Part shown: positions 17,312-25,376 of the stretch, one piece after another | Numbering within the stretch: position 1 is the stretch's first letter | Layout: every line of letters begins with the position of its first letter | Assembly (NCBI GenBank): GCA_013289705.1 | Contig: JABCZM010000006.1 | Location: forward strand, 1 to 64,000 | Reading direction: 5' to 3' | DNA from: Candidatus Saccharimonadota bacterium | Lineage (GTDB): Bacteria > Patescibacteriota > Saccharimonadia > Saccharimonadales > UBA4665 | Length of the DNA: 64,000 nt | The notes under the pieces: model-generated | Told to the model about the DNA's origin: nothing | Database searches by the model: none | Seen by the model: only the letters and a program-made list of their open reading frames with translations | Translations under genes and position numbers: made by a program

Positions 17312-17401
17312 GTTTGTAACCCCTCCAGTTATGTTTCTATGCTAAAAGAAGCTACAGTATAAGACAAATATATTAATTGTATGCTTATATAGATAATAGT
17401 T
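17312..17401. promoter_or_regulatory. Divergent ino1/LysR regulator promoter region
   Basis: This 90-bp AT-rich gap holds the ino1 Shine-Dalgarno sequence and a plus-strand -10-like TATAGA (17388-17393), 8 nt before the LysR gene ATG 17402. LysR-type regulators usually bind such shared gaps and control the divergent gene, so ino1 is the predicted target. Imperfect TTGTAT/ATATAG and TATAAG..ATATA stretches could form the T-N11-A site, but I cannot single one out. Confidence 0.5.
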
Positions 17402-18307
17402 ATGGAAGATCGTTTACGAAAATTTGCGCGATTAGTAGATAGTGGCAGTTTTACCAAGGCTGCCGCCGATATGTACATCTCGCAACCGGCATTATCGGCC
17501 GCCATTAGTAAGCTTGAGCGTGAACTAAAGACGTTACTTTTAGTACGGTCAGCACGGCCACTCAAACTAACTGAAGCTGGCAAGCTTGCCTACGACACGG
17601 CCAAAGAGTTGGGCGTTAGTACGACTAATCTAACCCATAAGCTAGCCGTGCTTGCCAGTCAGCCGATCACGCTTTCCATGGGCATGGTCGATAGTTTGGC
17701 GGATGCTTTTTTGCGCTGTGGCCCTGGTTTTACCGATATAGAGCAGCAAGCCAGCGTCTCTTTGACTGTCGATAATTCGCGCTATTTGGTCCGAGCCGTA
17801 CAGCAGGATGAGGTTGACGTCGCATTTATCGTAAGCCAAGCGACAAATCCTCCTGAACGGTTAACGTCGACAATTCTGGGGAGCGAACCACTTTGTTTGG
17901 TCTGTCATAAGACTGCTTATGCAACGGCCATGCGGAGTATGGAGTCAGGTATTTTGGCTAATTTTATTAGTTATGATCAGGCGTCGACAACGTATCACTA
18001 TGTGCAGCATAAGCTTTTGCAGTGTGGTTTGATCACAAAGAGTAGTTTCTATTCGACCAGCCCAGAGGTCATGCTGCAGTTGGTGCTGGCCGGCAAAGGC
18101 ATGGCTGTATTGCCCTATCTGACCGTCCGAGAACATGTACGTGAAGGTACATTGGTGGTTCTAGAAATTGGTAACCAGTTCTGTATGGAGCGACCAATTG
18201 TTGCTCTAAAGCGGTTTGATAAACAGCTGCCCGATCCAGTGATTTCTGTTGAGAGTCAGCTCAAGACAATTCTCGCTGCACTGATGAGCGAGGCAATGTC
18301 GCAGTAG
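17402..18307 (+). CDS. LysR-family transcriptional regulator
   Basis: A 301-residue LTTR. The N-terminal winged HTH is clear: RKFARLVDSGSFTKAAADMY, then ISQPALSAAISKLERELKTL with the recognition helix, then a linker and a substrate-binding domain (about 88-295) including GMAVLPYLTVREHV. The inducer is unknown. ATG 17402 follows a -10-like element by 8 nt, so the mRNA is probably leaderless. Its last 47 nt overlap the convergent lipid-kinase gene, an antisense overlap that could link their expression. The likely target is ino1. Confidence 0.92.
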   Translation: MEDRLRKFARLVDSGSFTKAAADMYISQPALSAAISKLERELKTLLLVRSARPLKLTEAGKLAYDTAKELGVSTTNLTHKLAVLASQPITLSMGMVDSLADAFLRCGPGFTDIEQQASVSLTVDNSRYLVRAVQQDEVDVAFIVSQATNPPERLTSTILGSEPLCLVCHKTAYATAMRSMESGILANFISYDQASTTYHYVQHKLLQCGLITKSSFYSTSPEVMLQLVLAGKGMAVLPYLTVREHVREGTLVVLEIGNQFCMERPIVALKRFDKQLPDPVISVESQLKTILAALMSEAMSQ

Positions 18308-19304
18308 TAGTCTGCAATAATGTGCTGAGGGCGTAAAAAGGCTGCCGAGACAGGCGTATGCGGACTGTTGTACCTGCGCTCAGACGAACAACCTCGCCGT
18401 CAAATTGTGCCCAAACAGGCTCGTGGACAACAAATGAAATGTCGCCGTCGTCGGCAACTTTGCTGGTTGAGCCTTTACGGATTAGCTCAATGATGTGATA
18501 CATGATTGCCGATGCACGCTTGCGTTCCACAGTGGAACGGTAGAATGTTTTATCGGTGAGGCTGAGCGGCAGGCCTTTTATCTTTGCAAAACGAGAGCCA
18601 TTAATAAAAAATTGCTCGTAGATTGGTTTGACGCTCGTCCCGTCGTCAACCGTAAAGCGTGGAGCTTTGGTCATGGCATATAGAACCATGATGAATTCAT
18701 GGGTAAACTTTGCACCGGGCAAGCGATGTATCAAACGTTTTCGATGATTAGCGCCATCGAGCCAGCTGGCAGTAAATGCCGAAGCGCCAAAAGTGGCGTA
18801 GCAGGCGGCGTTGTAGCTTTCTGTTTGTCCGGCGGGGTCACTAATTTCACAGTGAAGTGGATGAATGGAAACTATTCGTCCGTCGCTCAGTACTCGTTTG
18901 ATTGAGATGCGGCGTCGTGGTCCGTTGAGCATGTTGGCCAAATCGTTACCATTACCACCCCACAGAGGTAGCACGACGGTTTGCCGCATCTCCTTTGTCA
19001 GCCGCCGATCATGGACCAGGGCGTCTATCAGGATGTTAATGGTGCCGTCTCCGGCTATGATGGCCAACAAGGTACGGCTGCCCAGTTTTGTAGCGTGCGC
19101 ATAAGGTATTTCTTTGTTTGCGTGTCGACCTTTTGGTGAAGTCTGCACAACGGTGACTGTGCCAGCTGGGAAGAGCGCCTGTAATTCTGGGATACGTCGT
19201 TTGGCAAGTTCGGCACGCGTACTGGCCGGATTGCAAACAATGATGCAGTGGTCAAACCGATCGGTTATCCATGGGCCTTTCTGGTGTTTGGTTTTTGCGG
19301 GCAT
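18261..19304 (-). CDS. Diacylglycerol/lipid kinase-family protein
   Basis: A 347-residue DAGK-catalytic-domain protein. IIVCNPASTRAELAKR opens the domain; LAIIAGDGTINILIDAL is the nucleotide-binding GGDGT motif in the variant form AGDGT, and LPLWGGNGNDLANML is the second conserved G-G-N-D-x-A block. Bacterial members phosphorylate diacylglycerol, other lipids or sphingoid bases. It shares a stop/start junction with the upstream gene at 19304 and overlaps the convergent LysR gene. The link to ino1 suggests envelope lipid metabolism, but the substrate is unknown. Confidence 0.83.
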   Translation of the reverse strand: MPAKTKHQKGPWITDRFDHCIIVCNPASTRAELAKRRIPELQALFPAGTVTVVQTSPKGRHANKEIPYAHATKLGSRTLLAIIAGDGTINILIDALVHDRRLTKEMRQTVVLPLWGGNGNDLANMLNGPRRRISIKRVLSDGRIVSIHPLHCEISDPAGQTESYNAACYATFGASAFTASWLDGANHRKRLIHRLPGAKFTHEFIMVLYAMTKAPRFTVDDGTSVKPIYEQFFINGSRFAKIKGLPLSLTDKTFYRSTVERKRASAIMYHIIELIRKGSTSKVADDGDISFVVHEPVWAQFDGEVVRLSAGTTVRIRLSRQPFYALSTLLQTTTATLPRSSVQRELS

Positions 19305-20773
19305 TATGCTGTTCCTTTACGGATATTTGCTCGCATGGCTTTGACTTGCTCAAAACCAATCACCCAGCCCGTTTGTCGGATGCTGCGATATAAACGGGTT
19401 TCCAAAAGCTTGCCTCGGCTATCGTATACTTCTGGGAACCCGCCATCACGCAACATGGCATGCTCGTAGGCTGCGAGGTGAAAATCGGCCATTGCCAGAT
19501 ATCCCGCGTCATCGGTATATTTGTACAGTAACAGTAATGTTTTAATATACTCCATGCCCCAGAAGCTCCAAATTGCGTCACCACCGTACGAAGCAACGGC
19601 GATGCGAACGGCCCAAAATTGTCGATGTGCCCGAGTTTCGTGCTGATATTTTATGGCAAATGGTTTGTCGATGCCGTGTGCACGAATATAGTCTATGCTC
19701 TGTTCGAAATAGTGACGCTCCGACTTATTTTTGGGATGTAGAAAGCCGGTCGATAACACAATCAGCCAATCTGACGAATAATAGGCTTCGTGCTTGCCTT
19801 CTTCTGATAAATCTTCTAGGAAGTATCCCTTATCGCGTAACCAGAAAGTCTGCAAGATTTGTTTTTTTAGTTGCTGCAAAAAAGCTGGATCATGCGGGAT
19901 GATGCCTAGCTCCATGGCAAGCTGGCTTGTCTTCCAGAAGACGACATTATCGTAGAATGCCGAGTATCTACGCGTAATGTCTTTGGCGCTGGATATGTGG
20001 ATGTTAGTATCGATAAGCCCGGTTTTTACGTCAAAAACTGTGGTTCGGTAGTGACTATATAATTGGCCAATGGTAGTTCGATATTCTTCCAGAAGTATTT
20101 GTGTGGCTGGCTTGGTATCGAGCGTGTGGTGTGGTGTGCCGTACGATTCGCCCGGTAGTGGATCTTGCTTTCCAAGCAGTGCCGCCAATGCATACAATAT
20201 CCCGTACAGTGTGTCCGAAGGATAAGCGTAAAAATTCACGCACGTTGCCGAGTACGCGCCCATTGCCACAATTGTGGTTGTCGGTACTGGATATTTTTGA
20301 AAGACGCCAAGTGCGTAAGCAACGGTTTGCAAGTAGACTACCTGTCGATTCTGCCAATCGTGTTTGCTGCTTGCTATGCGTGTGTCGAGCATGGGGTAAT
20401 AAAAAACACCAAGATTGCGGACAAATAAGGCACTAAAATGATCCCCCGATGTGAGCAGCAATTTTTTGGGTTTGAAACGAAGCTTGTGAATGTCGCTCAC
20501 AATACCTTTGACCGAACTGGCTTCGGAGCGTGGGCTACTGACGTAGCGCGTGTTCATGATGTACAATCCGCACTTGAGAATGGCAAACAGCCGCCACCAC
20601 CAGCGCTGCCGAATCACAATTTTGTGATTATCATTTAGGGCATTAAGCGAATCCATAGCAACTTCTACCACAAACGGTTGTCGAATAATGCTAAAGCGAC
20701 TAAAGGGGTTTGTGATGTAGGCCGCACCAGCAATGCTGGCGGACAACGATACCAGTACGATGGTTAAAATCAT
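19304..20773 (-). CDS. Predicted (alpha/alpha)6-barrel glycosidase-like protein
   Basis: A 489-residue protein with an N-terminal hydrophobic segment (1-20: signal anchor) followed by an all-helical body. Repeated helix-loop blocks such as YYSSDWLIVLSTGFLHPK, AIWSFWGMEYIKTLLLLYKY, and DGGFPEVYDSRGKLLETRLY resemble six-hairpin glycosidases, but catalytic acids cannot be assigned, so activity is uncertain. Its start has TACTAT 7 nt upstream (leaderless). It is co-directional with and abuts the lipid-kinase gene, suggesting a role in a lipid-linked or surface glycan. Confidence 0.6.
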   Translation of the reverse strand: MILTIVLVSLSASIAGAAYITNPFSRFSIIRQPFVVEVAMDSLNALNDNHKIVIRQRWWWRLFAILKCGLYIMNTRYVSSPRSEASSVKGIVSDIHKLRFKPKKLLLTSGDHFSALFVRNLGVFYYPMLDTRIASSKHDWQNRQVVYLQTVAYALGVFQKYPVPTTTIVAMGAYSATCVNFYAYPSDTLYGILYALAALLGKQDPLPGESYGTPHHTLDTKPATQILLEEYRTTIGQLYSHYRTTVFDVKTGLIDTNIHISSAKDITRRYSAFYDNVVFWKTSQLAMELGIIPHDPAFLQQLKKQILQTFWLRDKGYFLEDLSEEGKHEAYYSSDWLIVLSTGFLHPKNKSERHYFEQSIDYIRAHGIDKPFAIKYQHETRAHRQFWAVRIAVASYGGDAIWSFWGMEYIKTLLLLYKYTDDAGYLAMADFHLAAYEHAMLRDGGFPEVYDSRGKLLETRLYRSIRQTGWVIGFEQVKAMRANIRKGTA

Positions 20774-20850
20774 TTATTTAATAGTACAGGAATTGGGGCG
20801 TTCGCGCCGAATAATCGTTCTACTCAACATACGGTCTATATTGCGAACGC

Positions 20851-22389
20851 CTACACATAGCCGGGGAAGTAATCTACTTTGATATGGTTTTTTGGGACAC
20901 CTAGCTTACCCAGCGCCTCCCGCACGGCAGCAACCATTTGATGACTACCGGAGATATAGAATGTACGGTCTTGGTAATCTGGTACTGTCGCACGTATAGC
21001 ATTGCCGTCCACGTATCCGGCACGTTGGTGTGCTTCGAGGGGTTGTGTAGTGTCGGGTCTCGCCAGCAGATATGTCGTGGCAATGCCAAGCTCTTGACGT
21101 GCCCGTTCAAACACCCCCTTATATGCGATATCCTGTGCGTTGCTGGCTGCGTATAACACGATAACGTCACGCTGCTCGCGAGTATCTATGAGGTACTTCA
21201 CCATGCTGCGGAATGGGGTAACACCAATGCCGCCGGCTATAAATACTAGCTTGCGTTTTTGGTTCTTTGGCAAGATAAAATCCCCTGCAACTTGAGCAGC
21301 TACAATTGAGGTCTCATCAGTCATGTCTAGCATCGCTTTTTTATAACTACTGCTTTGCTCGTAGAACTTTACACCAAGCCGGAGGTTTGGTTCGGTTGGT
21401 GAAGAAGCCAGTGTAAAGTACCGCCGGTTGCCGCGGTCATCAATGTGGTCATGGGGCAATGTCCACTCCATGTACTGTCCCGGCTGGTATGCTAGCCGCT
21501 TGTTGGGGTTAAACACGAAATCAACGCTATTGGCTGCAATGCGGATTTTTTGTGTTAGTACTGGGAACAGCCGTACACGTGGGTTGATGATATATGCAAA
21601 GACGTTACCAATGACGAGCGATAGTTCGGGTGACGTGTAGAAGCTGGCGAGATGTACTTGTGGAGGAACTAGCAAGCCAACTAGTATACCGAATAATGTC
21701 TGTTTGCCCTTTGTGCCCGGCGAAGTGAGTGGCTCGGTCAACATGACGAACCCTAAGAAGAAGACAGGCGAAGTAAGCGCCGTCTGCTTTATAGCTGTTA
21801 GTATGCTGCCGTGGCCAAACCACGTAAACAGTGCCGTCGCGACAAACGTAGTAATGAAGAAACCAATCACCATTTGTTCGCGCCTGATTTTTCGTACAAT
21901 CAATACACCACCAGCAAGCACGAATGGCAACATAATGGCTGTACCAATCCACCAACTTGCATTTTGTCGTGGTCCAAATGCTGTTATGACAACCGCCAAT
22001 GCCGCCGGATTAAAAATATGGACATCATGAATAGTTAGGACGTATTTGGAAGCCATAGCTAGACCTGATGCTGCTAGCAAAAACGTAAAGTCGTACAAAC
22101 CAAGCTTAGGGGTAATCAGCAGCGCCAATATAAGCGCGGTAATAATAGAAGACTCGTGGTTTACGGGCGTATTGAAGATAAAGGCAAAGACACGGTTAAT
22201 GCTCCAACAAGCAAGGAGCAGGATTACCGTAGAGACAAGCAACGCAGTGGGCCTAAAGCCCAGATTTCCGAACAAACCAACTACAAATGCAATTGCTAGC
22301 AATCCACCCAGATAATAGATGAGCAGCCGGTACATGGTAGTTTTGTTTAAGAAGTCGTCGACGGTTTTAAGCATACACATACTCCCCAA
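20851..22389 (-). CDS. RnfD/NqrB-like membrane domain fused to FAD/NAD(P)H ferredoxin-reductase domain
   Basis: A 512-residue fusion. Residues about 20-285 form 9-10 membrane segments of the NQR2/RnfD/RnfE type, with VHIFNPAALAVVI and MLTEPLTSPGTKGKQ as family hallmarks. Residues about 290-512 are a ferredoxin-NADP reductase-like module: RRYFTLASSP (FAD site), IAGGIGVTPFRSM (pyridine-nucleotide site), and a terminal ISGSHQMVAAVREAL. It would take electrons from cytosolic NAD(P)H through the membrane to the flavoprotein encoded at 23118. I see no S/T-GAT flavinylation motif in the membrane half. It overlaps the apbE frame by 23 nt; ATG 22374 (MCMLKTVDD) is an alternative start. Confidence 0.87.
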   Translation of the reverse strand: MGSMCMLKTVDDFLNKTTMYRLLIYYLGGLLAIAFVVGLFGNLGFRPTALLVSTVILLLACWSINRVFAFIFNTPVNHESSIITALILALLITPKLGLYDFTFLLAASGLAMASKYVLTIHDVHIFNPAALAVVITAFGPRQNASWWIGTAIMLPFVLAGGVLIVRKIRREQMVIGFFITTFVATALFTWFGHGSILTAIKQTALTSPVFFLGFVMLTEPLTSPGTKGKQTLFGILVGLLVPPQVHLASFYTSPELSLVIGNVFAYIINPRVRLFPVLTQKIRIAANSVDFVFNPNKRLAYQPGQYMEWTLPHDHIDDRGNRRYFTLASSPTEPNLRLGVKFYEQSSSYKKAMLDMTDETSIVAAQVAGDFILPKNQKRKLVFIAGGIGVTPFRSMVKYLIDTREQRDVIVLYAASNAQDIAYKGVFERARQELGIATTYLLARPDTTQPLEAHQRAGYVDGNAIRATVPDYQDRTFYISGSHQMVAAVREALGKLGVPKNHIKVDYFPGYV

Positions 22390-23104
22390 AACCAGTTGTG
22401 AGCGTCGCTGTGCCTTTGTTGTCTACCATGTAGCCCTCTAAGCCCTCGGTACGCTCAACAAAGTGTATGCCGTCCTTACCCATAGCAAATGCCGCTGTTG
22501 CAAAACGGTCAGCCTCGTAGATATTTTGGCCAACAACTGTCAAACTTTGTACGTCTGTAAGTGAAGTGTTGGGTTGATGTGGGCTGTAAATATGCTGGCC
22601 GCGTATGTACGTGCCTGATGTCGCAACCCCTTTGTTTTTTATGTGCAGTACCTTGATAATCTCATCACGGTTAAAGGGGTTGCGTATGCCGACTGTCCAT
22701 GGCTGCCGCTCGGCGTTGTTGCCGTATGTTTGTATATCGCCACCCGCTTCAATGTAAAAGTTTCTGCTGTCGCGTTTGCGTAACCGCTTGGCAGCTTCCC
22801 AGATTGCCCAGCCTTTTACTAAACCTGACGGGTCAATTTTCCCCTCATGCTCGATGTCAAAGTAGCCGTCCGTCTGCTGTTTCGTTGCGTCACATAAACG
22901 TAATACCTGGCGCATTTCCGCACTCCATTTGGATTTAGGTAGGCCATTGTTAATGTGTGTAATTTCACTGTTCGTTTTGTAGGTGCTGTAGCGGTTGTCT
23001 ACTTCCTGAAAGAACTTGAACGTATCAGCCAAGAGTCTCGTATCATTATTGTCCACTATCTCGACAGTAATTGGCATGCCCATAATAAGTTTTGTTTGCT
23101 TCAT
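22367..23104 (-). CDS. apbE: FAD:protein FMN transferase ApbE
   Basis: ApbE moves FMN from FAD to a Thr of a target protein. The 245-residue protein has KLIMGMPITVEI at the start, PSGLVKGWAIWEAAKRL near residue 110 (family G-x-x-V-K-G-W-A), FYIEAGGDIQTYG near 136, and ATSGTYIRG. The terminal block ADRFATAAFAMGKDGI matches the family's D-x-x-(A/S)-T-A-x-x-x-x-G. No signal peptide or lipobox precedes the domain, unlike most periplasmic or lipoprotein ApbE forms, so it may act before export or be exported another way. ATG 23104 avoids overlap with the upstream gene; 23137 is the alternative. Confidence 0.9.
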   Translation of the reverse strand: MKQTKLIMGMPITVEIVDNNDTRLLADTFKFFQEVDNRYSTYKTNSEITHINNGLPKSKWSAEMRQVLRLCDATKQQTDGYFDIEHEGKIDPSGLVKGWAIWEAAKRLRKRDSRNFYIEAGGDIQTYGNNAERQPWTVGIRNPFNRDEIIKVLHIKNKGVATSGTYIRGQHIYSPHQPNTSLTDVQSLTVVGQNIYEADRFATAAFAMGKDGIHFVERTEGLEGYMVDNKGTATLTTGFGEYVYA

Positions 23105-23117
23105 ATTTTTTAATTTC

Positions 23118-23606
23118 TTAAGCTTGCGAAAGCGCACTGCTCAGCGACTGAATAAATGCCTGACTGGTGTAGGTAGCACCACTAATGATGTTAACATTTG
23201 CACTTTGTGCTTTAATCGCTTCCTGTTGCAAGTACGGCATGGCCTGTTGGTTAATGTACACGGAAGTTGAGTGAGTATTGGGGTATTGCAAGAACGTCAC
23301 GTCGGTAATTTTGCCGCCGCTAATCGTTGCTCTTACCTGTACGTTGCCATAATAGGCGTCTCCAACGCTGCCCGTGTAACTGCCATCTTTATAGCTACCG
23401 CCACTGTTTTGGCTTGTACTACTAGTAGCCCCTGTTGAACTACTGTTCGTTGGTGGAGGTGTGCCGGAGCTGCTGGTCGTAGAGCTTGGGGTGTTATTAG
23501 CAGCTAATGAGGTGGGCGGAGTAATTTTTGGTTGCTGGTGCCGGATACCTAGACTATATACAACCAGTACGCCGAGCAGCATGATACCAATAATGTATTT
23601 CTTCAT
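23118..23606 (-). CDS. Membrane-anchored FMN-binding protein with flavinylation motif
   Basis: A 162-residue protein with an N-terminal membrane anchor (MKKYIIGIMLLGVLVVYSLG), a Ser/Thr/Pro-rich linker and an FMN_bind domain like those of NqrC/RnfG: YKDGSYTGSVGDAYYGNVQV, then IISGATYTSQAF near the C-terminus. The SGAT motif carries the Thr to which ApbE attaches FMN. It would face the cell exterior. ATG 23606 is chosen over TTG 23627 because a -10-like TATAGT lies 7 nt upstream and overlaps the longer reading. It heads the module FMN-binding protein, apbE, RnfD-reductase. Confidence 0.9.
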   Translation of the reverse strand: MKKYIIGIMLLGVLVVYSLGIRHQQPKITPPTSLAANNTPSSTTSSSGTPPPTNSSSTGATSSTSQNSGGSYKDGSYTGSVGDAYYGNVQVRATISGGKITDVTFLQYPNTHSTSVYINQQAMPYLQQEAIKAQSANVNIISGATYTSQAFIQSLSSALSQA

Positions 23607-23641
23607 GCTAGCAACTATACGGCGCAAGTCTGTATATTTGC

Positions 23642-24640
23642 TTACTGGGCGTGAGCAAGTGGCAACGTAATACGAACCGTTGTGCCACTATGTTCGCGGC
23701 TACTAATATGAATCATTCCACTATGGGCACTGGCAATCTCTTGCGCCAACGGCAAACCGAGGCCGTAGCCACTCGCGGCCTTTTTGTCTGATTTGGTATT
23801 TGCCGAACGGTAAAAACGTTCAAACACATGGGATAAATCATTGGACGGTATGCCGATGCCGTCATCTTTTATGGTAAGCAGCGCGGTTGCCTCATCTGTC
23901 CGTAATGACACTGTAACGGTTCCCTGCTTGTCGCTGTACTTAAGAGCGTTGTCGAGGACGATAGTAACGAGTTGCTGTAAGCCGTGTTGGTCGCCTATAA
24001 CCTGTGTTGGTCGGACATTTTGTTTGATACGGATATGCTTTTCTTGTGCGGCGTGATCAAGTTGTCTGGTCACATTTTGCACGATTTCATCGAGGTCGAG
24101 CAGTACTCGCTCGGCGGCTGTTTTATTTTGGTAGCGGGCAATGTCAAGCAAGTTGCCCGTGAGTTTCTCTAATCGTGCAATGTCGCGCAAATTACCCTGC
24201 AAGGTTCGCCGTGTTTTGACTGGCAGCCCCTTCTCCATCAGTGCAACCTCGGTATCCGCTCGCATTGCAGCCAGTGGTGTGCGTAACTCGTGACTGGCTT
24301 CGGCAGTAAAACGGGTTTGTGCTTGATGGGCATATTCAATTGGTTTTAGGGTGCGACGGGCAAAAAAGTAGCCGACAGCACTTGAGCCAGCAATAACGGC
24401 AAGGTTAAGCCACAGCAGTTCACCAAGCAAATGCCGCCCGTGCCGCTGTATATCTGAGTGAGGTGGCGGAATGTTATCCTTGTCATGGTCGTTATCAACG
24501 AAGCTGTTGTATTGGTGATTCAGTGCTTCGCCAAGTTCTTCAGTTGAAAGGTGATATACAACGGCACTAAAGAGTATGCATAAGCAGCTTGCCAACAGTA
24601 CGTACCATAACGTAAGTTTAGCTGTCGCTGACCGAAACAT
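23642..24640 (-). CDS. Sensor histidine kinase of the flavin-module two-component system
   Basis: A 332-residue kinase: membrane segments at about 9-29 and 73-94 flank a short acidic extracellular loop (FVDNDHDKDNIPPPHSD). The H-box is ASHELRTPLAAMR (His near 117). The ATPase domain has the N box LDNALKYSD, G1 IKDDGIGIP, F box FERFYR and G2 GYGLGLPLA. The small sensor loop suggests sensing of a simple signal such as an ion or the envelope state. It lies 4 nt downstream of its response regulator and 15 nt upstream of the FMN-binding protein frame, so it may control that module. Confidence 0.92.
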   Translation of the reverse strand: MFRSATAKLTLWYVLLASCLCILFSAVVYHLSTEELGEALNHQYNSFVDNDHDKDNIPPPHSDIQRHGRHLLGELLWLNLAVIAGSSAVGYFFARRTLKPIEYAHQAQTRFTAEASHELRTPLAAMRADTEVALMEKGLPVKTRRTLQGNLRDIARLEKLTGNLLDIARYQNKTAAERVLLDLDEIVQNVTRQLDHAAQEKHIRIKQNVRPTQVIGDQHGLQQLVTIVLDNALKYSDKQGTVTVSLRTDEATALLTIKDDGIGIPSNDLSHVFERFYRSANTKSDKKAASGYGLGLPLAQEIASAHSGMIHISSREHSGTTVRITLPLAHAQ

Positions 24641-24643
24641 TAC

Positions 24644-25324
24644 TTACTTCACTCCCAGTCGGTAGCCAAAACCACGTACCGTGTGAATAAGCGGTGGCTT
24701 GTCGGGAAAGCTTGTATCTAGCTTGCGGCGTAGGTAGCCCATATACACCTCGACGGTGTTCGGAACGATAATAGTGTCATCGTCCCAAACGTGGTTGATA
24801 ATTTTGTCTTTGCTCAGCACTTGCCCTTGATTGTATAGCAAGTACGATAGCAGTTTTATCTCTTTTGCTGATAGTGCCACTGGCTTACCGCCGCGTGTTA
24901 CCGAGAATGTTACAGGGTCGTATGCAAGGTCATCTGCCGTAAGTATCGTGCCGAGTGTCTGTCGTGGGCGACGTAGTAGCGTCTGAACACGGGCAATTAA
25001 TTCTCTCATGGCAAATGGTTTTTGTAAGTAGTCATCGGCGCCGGCTTGCAAGCCGTTTACGCGATCATCTACTTCTCCAAGAGCTGTGAGCATAATGATT
25101 GGCGTACTAACACCTTGTTGCCGCACTTGTTGGCAAACTGCAATACCGTCGATACTGCCAGGTAGCATGCGGTCAAGTATTACTAGGTCATAGTCGGGGT
25201 CAATTGCTGCCGTCAAGCCACTGTCCGCGTCATCAACAATATCTACTGCATGATGTTGCAGCTCCAGTGCTCGCTTAATTGCTTGTGCAATACGGGCTTC
25301 ATCTTCAATAACTAACAAACGCAT
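24644..25324 (-). CDS. OmpR/PhoB-family response regulator
   Basis: A 226-residue regulator. The receiver domain has the acidic pair EDE near residue 7, phospho-acceptor Asp51 in LVILDRMLPG and the conserved Lys in LQKPFAMREL. The C-terminal winged-helix domain has LSAKEIKLLSYLLYNQGQVL and the final VHTVRGFGYRLG. ATG 25324 lies 7 nt after TACAAT (25332-25337 complement), so this first gene of the operon is probably leaderless. Kinase and flavin genes follow on the same strand. Confidence 0.94.
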   Translation of the reverse strand: MRLLVIEDEARIAQAIKRALELQHHAVDIVDDADSGLTAAIDPDYDLVILDRMLPGSIDGIAVCQQVRQQGVSTPIIMLTALGEVDDRVNGLQAGADDYLQKPFAMRELIARVQTLLRRPRQTLGTILTADDLAYDPVTFSVTRGGKPVALSAKEIKLLSYLLYNQGQVLSKDKIINHVWDDDTIIVPNTVEVYMGYLRRKLDTSFPDKPPLIHTVRGFGYRLGVK

Positions 25325-25376
25325 AGTATCTATTGTATGCTAACTTTCGCCCGGCACTTATACTGGCTTTCTCTAT

